Source: Paraspadella gotoi | Taxonomy: Eukaryota; Chaetognatha | Reading direction: 5' to 3' | NCBI GenBank assembly: GCA_051294375.1 | Contig: CM119264.1 | Location: 6,485,238-6,549,237 of the forward strand | Length of the DNA: 64,000 bases | In this document: positions 37,946 through 49,626 of the stretch, piece by piece | Numbering within the stretch: position 1 is the first letter of the stretch | Layout: every line of letters begins with the position of its first letter | The notes under the pieces: generated by a model | Told to the model about the DNA's origin: nothing | What the model saw: the letters and a program-made list of their open reading frames with translations, nothing else | Databases searched by the model: none | Translations under genes and position numbers: made by a program

Positions 37946-38360
37946 TAGTCGATTTACGTTCTTCCTCCTGCACCTTCTTCTATTTTGCCGCTCGATTTGT
38001 CGCTTCAGTCGTTCTTCTCGCAGTTGTTTTTCTTGTCGTCGTCGTCCCATTTTTTCGTTTTTGTTTTTTTCGTTTTTTTTTATTTTGTTTTTTTCGTTTG
38101 AAACTTTTTAGTTCGATGTCATCGTCATCATTGATTTTTTTCTCTTGTCAAATTCGTTTTGATTCTATTTTTCTCGTTAAATATTTTTGAATATTTGTCA
38201 TTGCATTGTTCCTGTTTGACAGTTTGACTAGTATTTTGTCTATGTTCCACTTTTTTTTTAAATAAAGAAGTTTAGATAATTTGGGTTGGAAGTGAATGTG
38301 GCCGGTAAATTGTGAACCCGCGAATTTCTTTGAAGAATAAACCTTTTGTTTGTGTGAAAG
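37363..38360. other. Stretch without a supported gene
   Basis: Pyrimidine-rich, with a CT tract at 37866-37941; frames here are Ser/Phe/Leu repeats only. Confidence 0.6.
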
Positions 38361-38536
38361 CTACCGCTGCTACGCGTAACGACGAGGATGCTAACGGCGA
38401 CCACGATACCGATGTCGAACGGTGGAAACGTCTTTACTACATCGCATCGCAGAAAATGGACCAGAAGACGGAACTGATAGATCAAATGCGGAAGAGGATG
38501 ATATCGACACAGACGAACGACAGAGAACAGCTGTAG
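38361..38536 (+). CDS. Candidate plus-strand exon, coiled-coil-like
   Basis: Acceptor gtttgtgtgaaag. The frame is acidic at first (TRNDEDANGDHDTDVERW) and then helical and charged: KRLYYIASQKMDQKTELIDQ and MRKRMISTQTNDREQL, ending at TAG. A donor-like site (CAGCT then gtagag) overlaps the stop, so the exon could continue elsewhere. Function unknown; composition and heptad-like spacing suggest a coiled coil. Confidence 0.5.
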
Positions 38537-39268
38537 AGGGCAACGGCGAACAACGGCGGCGCACGGCAGCGCAGAGCAGCGGCGACAAAGACGTAATTCG
38601 AGACTAACCACTTTCGCCCTCCCTCCTTCCTTTTAATCGACAGAGCATCCATCTTGATTCCATCTTGATTCCATCTTGATACTGCGTCTCTCGTCGCCGA
38701 TTTTCTTTGCTCGGATCTCCCGTCTCGAGCCAAGACCTTTTCCACCTTTCTCCTTCCTTTCCACACTGCCGACGTCACCAAGCAGCTTTCCAGGTCCTCT
38801 TTCTTTTTTTTTTTTTACGTAGCCAGTCTTTGAGGTCATCCACTCAGTTGTCCTTTCGCTCGGTCGCTCACTTTGTCTATCACTAAATCAACACATTTTG
38901 ATTTCCTCCTGCCACAGTCCCAACATTTCCACCCCTTCTCTTTATCGCCCATCGAAAAGGATTCCTTGGTTTCATCACTTGGTCTCATCTAATCTTTCCT
39001 CACCTTTATTTTTTCCTTTTTTTTTAATTCTCTGTTTTTTTTTTCCATTTCTTCTTTCCATTGGACGACTCCCAGTCTTCTCGACTTGCCACCTCCTTGC
39101 CCCCCCACCCCGCCTTTTCCCGCTGTCGCCCTAATTTCCTTTGTCTTCCGAAGACAGTGAAACGCGACCGCTGACGGCGCCGAAGTGAAACGCGACCACC
39201 GACGGCGCAGAGGCATAAATCAATCGCGAAGATATCGCCGCGTCCCTAATTGACTGAGAAGAAAGAGA

Positions 39269-39306
<38 letters not shown>

Positions 39307-39634
39307 TGGTGATGGTGATGGAGATATTTCATTTTTTATGTATGAGGGAAGGACTTGTCGTTTTCATAAAAGAAATTAAGTTTATTCTAGTAAATTTCAG
39401 TACAGGATTTCACATTTAGTAAATTTAACATTAACATTTTCAAAGCGTGTTTTTGGTTAGCTTTTAATTTTAGGCAATTTTCCATTTGGGTTTATTCATA
39501 TGCCCAGCAAATCAAAACCAAGAGATGCCTGGCCGCCTGTCGTCGTTGCTCTGTTTCTTCCAGAGGCTATTAAGAAATCCCCAGACATCTCGCCGGCATC
39601 TCTCGACGATCCACTCCAAAATCCTCCTCTCGAA
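38537..39634. other. Intergenic stretch
   Basis: Contains 'ttgattccatc' repeats near 38652-38680 and a GA tract at 39266-39301. An AATAAA signal on the minus strand (39491-39496) lies about 140 bases past the stop of the cysteine-rich gene and is its likely polyadenylation signal. Confidence 0.6.
39491..39496 (-). terminator. Putative polyadenylation signal AATAAA
   Basis: AATAAA on the minus strand, about 140 bases downstream of the TGA at 39635-39637. Confidence 0.5.
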
Positions 39635-40182
39635 TCAAAAGTTCCACGGATCGGATCCTCGAGAGTTGGAATTCCAACTTCCGGCTTCGAGAGATGAGGA
39701 ATTCTTGGATGTGGAATCGGCGATGGAGACTCGAGGTCGAGGTCTGGTCCATCCCTTGGCCGGTTCCGGCTCAATTCTCCCTCCGGGCGCTCCTTTGCCG
39801 GAATCGTCGGCATCGTGTTTGCTCTCTCCTGCCGGCGTTCCTCTGCCGGACGCCGGAACGTCATCTGCTCCCGCCCTGGTCGTTTTTCGAACCGAAAACG
39901 ACACCACGCGTTTCGCCGGCGTCGCCGCTTTCTCCGGCATTTTTTCTACCGACCCTGCCGACGCTGCCGACCCTGCCGATACTGAAGGAGACTCCACGTC
40001 GGACCAATCCCCTATTTCTCGAGAGACGTTGGCTCCGGAATCGACCGTCGACGGAGAGGGCGTGGCTTGGAACGTCTCGTCGTCACCGATGGCGTCTGGA
40101 AGTTGGCGCGCCGTTCGGGCGCCGGTGCCGCCACTTCCGGTCGTGACGCTCGCCGCCGAAAAAGTGAAGGAAGACTTGGCGA
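39635..40182 (-). CDS. Cysteine-rich multi-module gene, last exon (Ser/Thr-rich tail)
   Basis: Starts TC GCC AAG after ctcaag (an alternative acceptor at 40189 gives phase 0) and ends at TGA. Low-complexity and disordered: SSFTFSAASVTTGSGG, IGDWSDVESPSVSAGS, KRVVSFSVRKTTRAG, RPRVSIADSTSKNSSS. Several Arg-x-x-Ser sites could be phosphorylated. A second minus frame runs on to 39497 with a similar composition, so a one-base error near the end could extend the protein by about 45 residues. Confidence 0.65.
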
Positions 40183-40483
40183 CTTGAGCCTTTGTTGAGA
40201 AAGGTGAGGGCAAGGGGTTAAGAAAGGTAAGTAGAAAAAGTAAGAGAACAAATGAAAGATAAAACATGTCAAATTGGTAAAAAACAAACTCAAAGTTTGA
40301 GAAAAATTTAATTAGTGTAAGTAATTTTTTTTTCCACTTAAACTCATTTTCACTGAGACGATTCCATCGAAACTTGATTTCCAGCTGAAATAGATACTTT
40401 TTAATCCTGTTTTCAGATGATGGAAGTGATTTACCGACAAGGTTTAGGGGTGGGACCGACTAACCGACTAAGCGAATGCTTAC

Positions 40484-40899
40484 AGCACATCCGGCTAAAA
40501 AGACTTCCCAGGTAAAAAAAAACTGGCAAAAAATGACTCGTTCGCGCCTGCAAGTTCTTGGCTTTGTCACTGTTGCTCTCAGCAGATCTCGATTCCAAAT
40601 CCTTGCTGAATTCCTTAGACTCATCTCCTTCGGATTTAATTTGCGATTGTTTGGTTTTTCCGCTGGTTCCGCTTTTTTGACTTTTCCCGCTTCTGCCGCT
40701 CGTTCCACTGACTCTACTTGTGCCACTGGCGCCACTCAGGCCACTGAATTTACTCTTCCCGCTGTCGCGGCTGCTTCCGCTGCGTCCGCTTCCTGCTTCC
40801 TCATCGACTCGAATCTCCCTTTGCTGCAGCGACTTCCGCCAAAGTTCGGACGGACCCAATGATTCTCTCTTTCGCTCATTCTCTCTCTCCGCCAAAACT
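40484..40899 (-). CDS. Cysteine-rich multi-module gene, Ser-rich exon
   Basis: Acceptor after a long pyrimidine tract (cctgctcccag), proposed donor TGTGCT then gtaagc. It starts VLAERENERKRESLGPSELW, continues SLQQREIRVDEEAGSG, then 60 residues of Ser-Gly-x repeats (SGTSGRSGKSQKSGTSGKTK) and a charged part, ESKEFSKDLESRSAESNSDK. The first base completes Glu from the previous exon. The 3' boundary is the least certain part; the last 20 codons are hydrophobic. Confidence 0.72.
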
Positions 40900-41352
40900 C
40901 TGGGAGCAGGGAGGAAGAGGAGGAGAGGAAAGGGAGGAAGAGGAGGAGAGGAAAGGGAGGGAAGAGGGGGGGGGAGGAGGAAATGATGATGTAGAGGAAG
41001 TGGAGGAAGAACCCAATACTGTCGAGAACGAATTGAAATCTAAATACTTCATATTCATATTCTTATCATAATCATAACAAATGCACGGCCCAGTTTTGGA
41101 CAAGGGCGGATGTTTGGCCTTATAATTTATAATATAAATTAGGATTAGTTCTGATATGAATCTGTCGCAATAAGTTGAAGGTCCCGCGTTTAGAGTGACG
41201 GTTGTCACAGCGGAAAAGTTTAGCGACGTAAGTGTTGACGTAAATTATTTGATGATTAAAAACCACGGATGTGAGACAGTCAAGCGAATTCGGATTAAAA
41301 TATTTATTTTTTTAGCCAAGTAAGATTAACCCTAAGATGATCTCACACTCAC

Positions 41353-41465
41353 TCTTCGGTTTCCTCCCAAATCTTAAAACGATGACTGTCCTCCACCGAC
41401 TTCAGTTGCGCGTCGATCTGTTTCGCTTGTTGTCCCAATGTTATGCTTCCAAAGAAGGAATAAAT
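41353..41465 (-). CDS. Cysteine-rich multi-module gene, helical exon
   Basis: Acceptor gtaacttaag, donor GAAGA then gtgagt. Thirty-seven codons: IYSFFGSITLGQQAKQIDAQ, then LKSVEDSHRFKIWEETE. Regular charged spacing suggests a helix or coiled coil. Starts phase 0, ends with two bases. Confidence 0.75.
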
Positions 41466-41658
41466 CTTAAGTTACCGAGAGACCATTTTTCATTTGTCAC
41501 GACATTAAAAATAATTTTAAAAGGACAAAATTATGATAGAAAGAAGGTTTTAGCGTATGTGTCTGTTCTTCGATGAGAAAAATGTGAAGACAACAAGGAA
41601 AAAGTTAAGAAAGAAAAATAAAATAAAGAAATAAAGAAATAAATTAAAAAAATGATGA

Positions 41659-41754
<96 letters not shown>

Positions 41755-41755
41755 A
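41659..41755. repeat. (AAAG)n microsatellite
   Basis: About 24 AAAG units in an intron of the cysteine-rich gene. Confidence 0.95.
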
Positions 41756-41922
41756 GCATAGAAAAAGTTAAAAAGATAAATTCTTTTAAATTTGACAAAT
41801 TTACATTTACATAAAAGTGTGTGCAGCGATGATTGTTCCAATTAATTTATTCTATTCATCTTTTCAAAATTGTTATCAAATTTTCTCAACGTCGTCACCA
41901 TGGAACCAGATTCTTCTCTCAC

Positions 41923-41991
41923 CTCTTCCTCTCCCAGGTTGTATCCTTTCCGACGTACGTAAAAGACTCGGACTCTGTAAACGGGTATGGC
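41923..41991 (-). CDS. Cysteine-rich multi-module gene, small basic exon
   Basis: Twenty-three codons, phase 0 at both ends, donor GAAGAG then gtgaga. AIPVYRVRVFYVRRKGYNLG followed by Glu-Glu-Glu. The acceptor (ctcattgag) is weak. Confidence 0.62.
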
Positions 41992-42314
41992 CTCAATGAG
42001 GTAATTCAATAACAAGTTCTTCAACCGATGTCAACTGATTAAACGACAGACATTGACATCCATTCAAAATATATACATATTTACGTAATGTGGATTTGTC
42101 AGATTTTTGCGACTTTACGGATTCCTTTTCGGCAATTTGCCTAAAAACAAAAGTTAAATTTAAAAATTCGGTCGTATTTCTAAGAAATGAGAAAGTACTC
42201 AGAACTTTTAAGTTAAACCATCCAGATATATTCTACGATGAGAAGAAGAAACGGTGAAAAAAAGGAAGAGGCGTCGAATCGTTAGGGCGTTCACATTTCT
42301 CCTCTTCTCTCTCT

Positions 42315-42403
<89 letters not shown>

Positions 42404-42487
42404 TCCGTTCACTCCTCACAGAAGTCCCGCCTTCCCGAGCTCCGGTCAATGAGAAGAGGCGGATGCAAATCGGCCAATTTGCTCCAC

Positions 42488-42784
42488 CTCATCTTTCTGC
42501 TCCTCCCTCTCTCGCTCCACTTCCACCCACTTTCTCTCCTCGGTTTTCTTCGCTATGACCATATCCATTGTCTTCACTTGCGAATCAACTTCCTCCGTTC
42601 TCTCCTTCAGTCCGTAGACCGGCTTCTTCTCCGGGAACCAGACTCTCTCCGGCTTCGGCGGCGGCGGCGGCGGCGGCGGCGCCTTCTTCTTTAACTGCCG
42701 CAGCCACTGAGACTTTCTCGGCGGAGTGTAGTCCGGTTCGATCGCATCCGGTCGAACGGATATCGTGTACGTACGTACGTATTT
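42488..42784 (-). CDS. Cysteine-rich multi-module gene, Pro-run exon
   Basis: Ninety-nine codons, phase 0 at both ends (acceptor ttccgccgccag, donor GATGAG then gtggag). Reads AIEPDYTPPRKSQWLRQLKK, then eight consecutive Pro, PERVWFPEKKPVYGLKERTE, and a helical charged end (MVIAKKTEERKWVEVERERE). The Pro run is coded by CCG repeats and could bind SH3, WW or profilin-type partners. Long, open and compositionally natural. Confidence 0.82.
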
Positions 42785-42870
42785 CTGGCGGCGGAAGGGT
42801 TTTTGAGGAGGCGGACGTACTTTGTTATTTTGTAAGTTTTGTGTTTATGTAGATAATTATTAACTAATGA

Positions 42871-42922
42871 TTTAAACGGACATGTTTCGACTTAGATGCA
42901 AGTCTTCATCAGCGCTAAAATA
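42871..42922 (-). ncRNA. Hammerhead ribozyme motif 1
   Basis: On the minus strand: CTGATGA, A, stem II GACTT-gcatct-AAGTC, then GAAA, CATG, TC, followed by cgttt. All conserved core nucleotides are present, stem II pairs perfectly, and the cleavage triplet would be GTC. The flanks agcg / cgtt pair as stem I. Stem III is only the palindrome CATG, as in the minimal hammerheads of Penelope-like elements and retrozymes that work as dimers. Confidence 0.8.
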
Positions 42923-43231
42923 TTATTTTGTGGCGGTATATTCACACCGCCTCACGTCCACCATCCTTCAGCCAAATCCATTGGCTCAGAGGGGGAACAC
43001 ACCATCCCAGGCGTAGTGTTCCATCCACAGTCCTAACGACTTCCCGGCAAAGCGAGACCGTCCTAGGGTAACCGCGCCAGTGACTGGAGGCATCACTGAG
43101 GGTCGGAAGCCCCCAAAGCCAACAGTGAGATGCCCCATCCCAATGGGCATCACAGGCAACCCGGTTGTTGCCATAATTTATTATTTTTACATTAGGAATT
43201 GTTTATTGTTTGCCAATACAACGATTTTTAT
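42923..43231. mobile_element. Body of a retrozyme-like element
   Basis: About 310 bases between two hammerhead motifs in the same orientation. It opens with a hairpin (ggcggt...accgcc), contains several short inverted repeats ('aaatccattggctcag', 'ccccatcccaatggg') and has no open frame. The layout (hammerhead - body - hammerhead) is that of non-autonomous retrozymes. It lies in the intron between exons 42488-42784 and 43529-43688. Confidence 0.55.
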
Positions 43232-43282
43232 TGTCATAGAACATGTTTCGACTCTGTTGATTCGAGTCTTCATCAGCTTTGA
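43232..43282 (-). ncRNA. Hammerhead ribozyme motif 2
   Basis: On the minus strand: CTGATGA, A, stem II GACTC-gaatcaaca-GAGTC, then GAAA, CATG, TT, C. The core boxes and a perfect five-pair stem II are present with a different loop from motif 1. The cleavage position would be GTT rather than GTC, so activity may be reduced. Confidence 0.75.
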
Positions 43283-43528
43283 GAGAAAGAGAGAAAATAA
43301 TACAATATTTTTACATTAAAAAGTCCAATAAATCTGTAAAATTACTTTAGATTTTCTCTTACTTACCTCCCACCCTCGGCTTCACCCCACCCCCCCTCCA
43401 CCCAACTCCCCCTCACCCTAACTCCTCCACCCTACTCCCCCTCCACCCTACTCCCCTCACCCTACTCCCCGCCACCGCCCCTCCACTCTCCACCCTACTC
43501 CCCTCCACCCTACTCCCCCTCCCCCTAC

Positions 43529-43688
43529 TCCCCCGCCACAGCCGCCGCCGTGGACGAACTTGGTCTCGGATTTCCAGTTCCTGATGACGACACTTTCGTG
43601 GAAGCGGCAGCGTGCCGTGGCGGGGTTGTAGTGCCGCGCGGGGTCGTAATAAATCGGGGGCGTCGTGATCGGCTCCGGTCGCCCTTTT
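43529..43688 (-). CDS. Cysteine-rich multi-module gene, exon with YYDP segment
   Basis: Fifty-three codons after one base; acceptor ggtaaag, donor GGGGGA then gtaggg. Reads KGRPEPITTPPIYYDPARHY, NPATARCRFHESVVIRNWKS and ETKFVHGGGCGGG. YYDPA...C and GGGCGG faintly recall the second half of a Kunitz domain, but the cysteine spacing is wrong. Phase joins both neighbours. Confidence 0.7.
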
Positions 43689-43697
43689 CTTTACCCT

Positions 43698-43769
<72 letters not shown>

Positions 43770-44008
43770 AGAGAAGAGAAGAGAGAGAGAAATAAAAAAA
43801 TGGCGCCGACGCTCGTCGACCTCATAGATTTTATCTCCATCTTTTTTTATAGCACGAAAATTTTTTATGCCAATATGGCAATTTTGGCCCTTTTTTTTGG
43901 CGAGTTGACCCAATTTTGATGCCAATTTTACCTCAGGCCATTGAGCTCGTCTTTTAAAAACTGGATCCTTTCCTCTTAGGAGATATAGTCTGTCAGTCTA
44001 TTTCTTCT

Positions 44009-44085
<77 letters not shown>

Positions 44086-44242
44086 ATTCACAGCGCCTCA
44101 CCTCCCGAAGAGGCTTCCCCGAGGTGGCTCTTCTCTTCACATTTCCCTCAAGGAAACCAGTATCGTCTCTGTGAAAGACAACGCGCAGAATTTCATCGCC
44201 CAGGTTTTTCTTCTCTTATAAACTTTAAATATTTCCATCGTC

Positions 44243-44350
44243 ATTGTCATCATAATCATCATCATCATCATCGTCATCATCATCATCATCGTCATCATCA
44301 TCATCAGCATTATTTTCGTCGGCATCGTCGTCGTTGTCATCGTCGTTATT

Positions 44351-44382
<32 letters not shown>

Positions 44383-44384
44383 GA
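44243..44384. repeat. (ATC)n microsatellite
   Basis: Interrupted ATC/GTC trinucleotide array in the intron. Confidence 0.95.
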
Positions 44385-44413
44385 TTATCAATTCATCATC
44401 GGACTTGATTTAC

Positions 44414-44605
44414 GTGAAACTGACTCTGGCCGTCCCGGGCAACTCCCCCTCGCCATCTATGAGCTCGAACAGCCGACCTGGATCGGTCAGCCCTTTGGGA
44501 TCGAGCTGCCCGCACTCGCAGCCCATTTCGCCGTGGCACGGGCACGGCGTCCCGAATTGGCAACCTTTCTCTTTTTCCGTCGGGCAAAGTTGGTCGCCCG
44601 CCCCC
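44414..44605 (-). CDS. Cysteine-rich multi-module gene, CPCH module B
   Basis: Acceptor aactggccgcag, donor TTTCAC then gtaaat. Sixty-three codons: GAGDQLCPTEKEKGCQFGTP, then CPCHGEMGCECGQLDPKGLT, ending FELIDGEGELPGTARVSF. The core C-x-x-G-x-P-C-P-C-H-x4-C-x-C repeats that of the preceding exon (CKYGDPCPCHHVNVCSCP). Phases fit on both sides. Confidence 0.82.
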
Positions 44606-44881
44606 CTGCGGCCAGTTTTAGTTTATCAGTCAATTTAAATAAATAAAACAAAAAATACATCAACTAAATTCGTTTATATAATTCTTGTTAGATTTAATGA
44701 TTATATATTTAGAAAGCGTTTAATTTAACTTTGCCATCGTTTAGTTTATTCTTGAATATGTAAATAAGATTAGACGAAAATATCATAACTGACATTGATG
44801 ATAAAATTTACCTCAAATCTTTATGTAAATTTTCTAATTGGGACTAAAACTAAAATTGAAAGAAAAGTTTATTCTCGTTAC

Positions 44882-45065
44882 CAGTCTCCCTCCGCGGGGC
44901 AAGAGCAGACGTTGACATGGTGACAGGGACATGGATCTCCGTACTTGCAGACATGCCGCCCCGCCCTCTTTTCAACTCCTTCTCCTTCGGCCCCTTCGTC
45001 GCCTCTCTCTCCCGACTCTCTCTCCTGCATCTCTGCGTCGAAGTGGACTTCTTTCTCTTCAATCT
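44882..45065 (-). CDS. Cysteine-rich multi-module gene, CPCH module A
   Basis: Acceptor cactctctatcag, donor GACTG then gtaacg. Sixty codons: an acidic start (IEEKEVHFDAEMQERESGER), a Gly/Glu linker, then RHVCKYGDPCPCHHVNVCSC and PAEGD. Five cysteines and two histidines in 17 residues suggest metal binding or tight disulphides. Two bases at each end fit the neighbours. Confidence 0.82.
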
Positions 45066-45067
45066 CT

Positions 45068-45155
45068 GATAGAGAGTGAGAGAGAGAAAGAAAGAGAGAG
45101 AGAGAGAGAGGAGAGGAGGAGTGAGGGAGAGAGACAGAGAGAGGAGGGAGAGAGA

Positions 45156-45187
<32 letters not shown>

Positions 45188-45235
45188 AGAGAAGAGAGAG
45201 AGAGAGAGAGAGAGGGAAAAAAAAAGAGAGAGAGA
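45068..45235. repeat. (GA)n microsatellite
   Basis: GA tract immediately upstream of the acceptor of exon 44882-45065; read on the minus strand it provides a CT-rich polypyrimidine tract. Confidence 0.9.
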
Positions 45236-45713
45236 TTTTAGATAGATAGATAGAAAGAGACAGAGACAGAGACAGAGAGACAGAGAGAGGGAGAGAGAAA
45301 TCTCCCCGGTTTGTTTTTGTTTTAATTTTCGTTTCCCGCGTTCAGAATCGATCAAGTGAAAGTGATTTTCGTTTTTTCTATTTCTTTTTCTCTCTTTCAC
45401 GCAGCCGCTCTCATTCCTCCCTTCCCGCCACCTCCACCCACCCAGTCTGAAAGGTGAGGAGTAGGATTCACATTTCTCTTCTTTCCCGCTTATTTTCCCT
45501 TCTTCCCAATATTAAACTTTTCCCCGGCCCCCCCCTAAACCTCTCATTCCTTGAACCTGTGTGGGCAAAAAAAAAAAAGTCAAAATAGAACCGAAGGGAA
45601 AAACAAGTTGTTTTTTTTTCCTCATCGTATCTTGAGCGGGTCATCGGTTAAAAGTAAATAAACAAACCATAAACCACTCGGATGACCCTACCCGACCTGC
45701 TATGATCCCTTAC

Positions 45714-46009
45714 CTTCCTCTCCCTCTTTTTCCTCCTCCAATTCCGACGAGCTTTTGACGACTTTTTTGCCCTTCTTGCCCTTAGGGCTCGCCGAGCCGC
45801 CCTTCTTGCCTTTCTTGCCCTTGGGACTGGCCGAGCCGCCCTTCTTGCCTTTCTTGCCCTTCTTGCCCTTCTTGCCCTTTGGGCTGCCCTTCTTGGGCGA
45901 TTTGGATTTTTTTCCTCCCTTTTTCCCGCCCTTTTTCTCTTTGCTCCGGCCGCGCGTCGGCGGATGCTCCGGCGATTCCGGCGAAGACCGCCTTTCCGGA
46001 GGTTCTTCA
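45714..46009 (-). CDS. Cysteine-rich multi-module gene, Lys-Gly-rich exon
   Basis: Acceptor cgctgtttcag, donor GGAAG then gtaagg. Ninety-eight codons: EEPPERRSSPESPEHPPTRG, then repeated SPKGKKGKKGG units (three copies separated by SAS), then an acidic end, KSSSELEEEKEGEE. The K/G/S repeats resemble nucleic-acid-binding tails and would also act as nuclear localisation signals if the protein is intracellular. Confidence 0.85.
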
Positions 46010-47791
<1,782 letters not shown>

Positions 47792-47883
47792 GTCTTAACG
47801 GGCGACAACCTCTTCCTCGGACCCAATATCTTCCTCCCCTCCGGTCCGCCGCAAAAGTAGCAACTCTCGTCGCAATCGCAGCA
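47792..47883 (-). CDS. Cysteine-rich multi-module gene, CCDCDESC module
   Basis: Acceptor atcacgccctcag, strong donor AAGAC then gtaaga. Thirty codons: CCDCDESCYFCGGPEGRKIL then GPRKRLSPVK. It resembles the exon at 52798-52897 (DCLCGDECLCCPCEDD): C-x-C-x-x-x-C-x-x-C. Starts phase 0, ends with AC, completed to Thr by the next exon. Confidence 0.8.
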
Positions 47884-49071
47884 CTGAGGGCGTGATTGGG
47901 GATGGTGGAGGGATGGGGGGGAGGGTGGTAGAAAGTAAGAGGTGGGTGGTTACTGGTTAGGAGGGTGCGAGCGAGGTAGCAGGGGTGGGCGCGTATAGAC
48001 TCGAGAAAGGCTGCATTCGATCCGAGAGAATTTCCCCTTTTTTTTTTTCAAAAAAAGGCGTGGCTGCGGCGGAAAAGGTCGCGAGGTGAGGCGAGGTGAG
48101 TCAAAAGCCTCCAAAGGCGAAAACCGATGTCGGGAAAAGCAGCGACGAAAAAGGCCCTCGTTACCAGGCAACCTCTCGAGCTCACCTCCGCCCCCACTTT
48201 TTTTCCTTTTACTCTGCTTTTCCCCCCCTCACCTCACTGAGCCTTAAAAAAATTAGGAAAATATTTTTTTCTCTTTTTAGGTTTCTGAATTTACTATGTA
48301 CGGTTTGTACGTGTAGCTACTCTGTTTGGTCTTGCCTGCTTGAAATTTCTCGCGTAGTGCCTTGTTTCTATCGTAATATGTCTACCGATTTTGTCCACTA
48401 TTAATAATAGTTTTTTCTTTATTTACATTTTTTCAGTATTCGTTCCCGTTCTCCACCGTAGTATTCACATCTTTTTCCCGCCAAGGAAACTTGACGGCAA
48501 TTTTCACCTTTCACCTCCCGAAAACTCGTATCTTCTCTCTCTCTCTCTCTCTCCACTCTCGACCGAAACCCCGCCAGCATCACTTAGAGATCATCGCCCC
48601 AAAATCTTTCGATAAGTTCAAAATACGCTTTTGAACACCAAAAAGTTAATAGTTTGCAATATAATTTTGAAATTAGGCCAAAAAAAAAGAGAATAAGAGG
48701 ATTCAATGGTCTTAAAAATCAACCAATTCATTTGGAAAAACAGAATAAAAACCTGGAGGTCAACGGGTCACAATGCCAATCGGGTCACGTACAAGCAACA
48801 AATCGCTTTAGAATACAACAAAAATGTCTCATTGACATGGCTTGTTCCCAATATGCAGCTAAATTTAGTAACGGTGCACTGTATTTTAACCCTTTTGAAA
48901 ACTGAATTTTCTTATTAAATTCTTCGTTTGGAAATCAATGTTCAAAAAAATAGTACTCGATCGACACACAATACAAATTACGAGACAGACAAAGGGGATA
49001 TACTGACAGACGGACGTCGACCCACCGTATTATAAACTCACGCTCACTGCAACTGCGAAAAGCGCGTCAAA

Positions 49072-49104
<33 letters not shown>

Positions 49105-49525
49105 AACGACGACTACGAGGGAACGATGTTAACGCGAAAGTCAAGAGGTCGAGCAACTTTGGAGTCTATTATGCATGAAGAGAACGTCGCTCCATAAAAA
49201 CGCACTTTTCCATCTAATTCAGACTCATGGCCTCCCTTCTGGACCCCAGTGCACGTTCCTTACCTTCTCTCTCTTTTTTTTTAAACTTACCCTCTTTTAT
49301 CCTTCCGTCCTTCTTCCTAATTTTTACGATTTTTTTTCTCTACCACTGATTAACTTTCCCCCTTTCTGTTTATTGCTTCCTTTTTTTACTTCCCCCCCCT
49401 TATTTTTTTCTCTCTCTCTCTCTTCCGATCTCCCTTTTCCCCTTTCCCGTTTCGCCGCTCACTCCCTCCCAACTAAGCCCCTTCCACATCCCACTCCCAC
49501 CCAACTAAACCCTTCCACGCCCCAC
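47884..49525. other. Intron of the cysteine-rich gene
   Basis: A/T-rich with short CT runs and a (GAC)n array at 49074-49112. No exon recognised. Confidence 0.6.
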
Positions 49526-49626
49526 TTGACATTCCCCGTTGTCGCAGAAGCATTCGTACGACACCCACACGCCGTTCTGAAAGATAAAGGTGCAGCGTTC
49601 GCAGGTGGCGCAGGTGTCGATGTCGC
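49526..49626 (-). CDS. Cysteine-rich multi-module gene, GDxDxC module 2
   Basis: Acceptor cccctctttcggcag, donor TGTCAA then gtgggg. Two bases then 33 codons: DIDTCATCERCTFIFQNGVW and VSYECFCDNGECQ. C-x2-C-x2-C, a hydrophobic strand, Asn-Gly-x-Trp and a C-x-C pair recall the first half of a von Willebrand factor type C domain. The acceptor position and the opening Gly-Asp-x-Asp are identical to the exon at 53050-53123, indicating exon duplication. Confidence 0.83.

Noticed and set aside
44093-44203. Plus-strand exon behind a CT tract and cattcacag, ending at CAG/gttttt
   Set aside because: All three plus frames and one minus frame are open; it lies in an intron of the minus gene and cannot be joined to anything.
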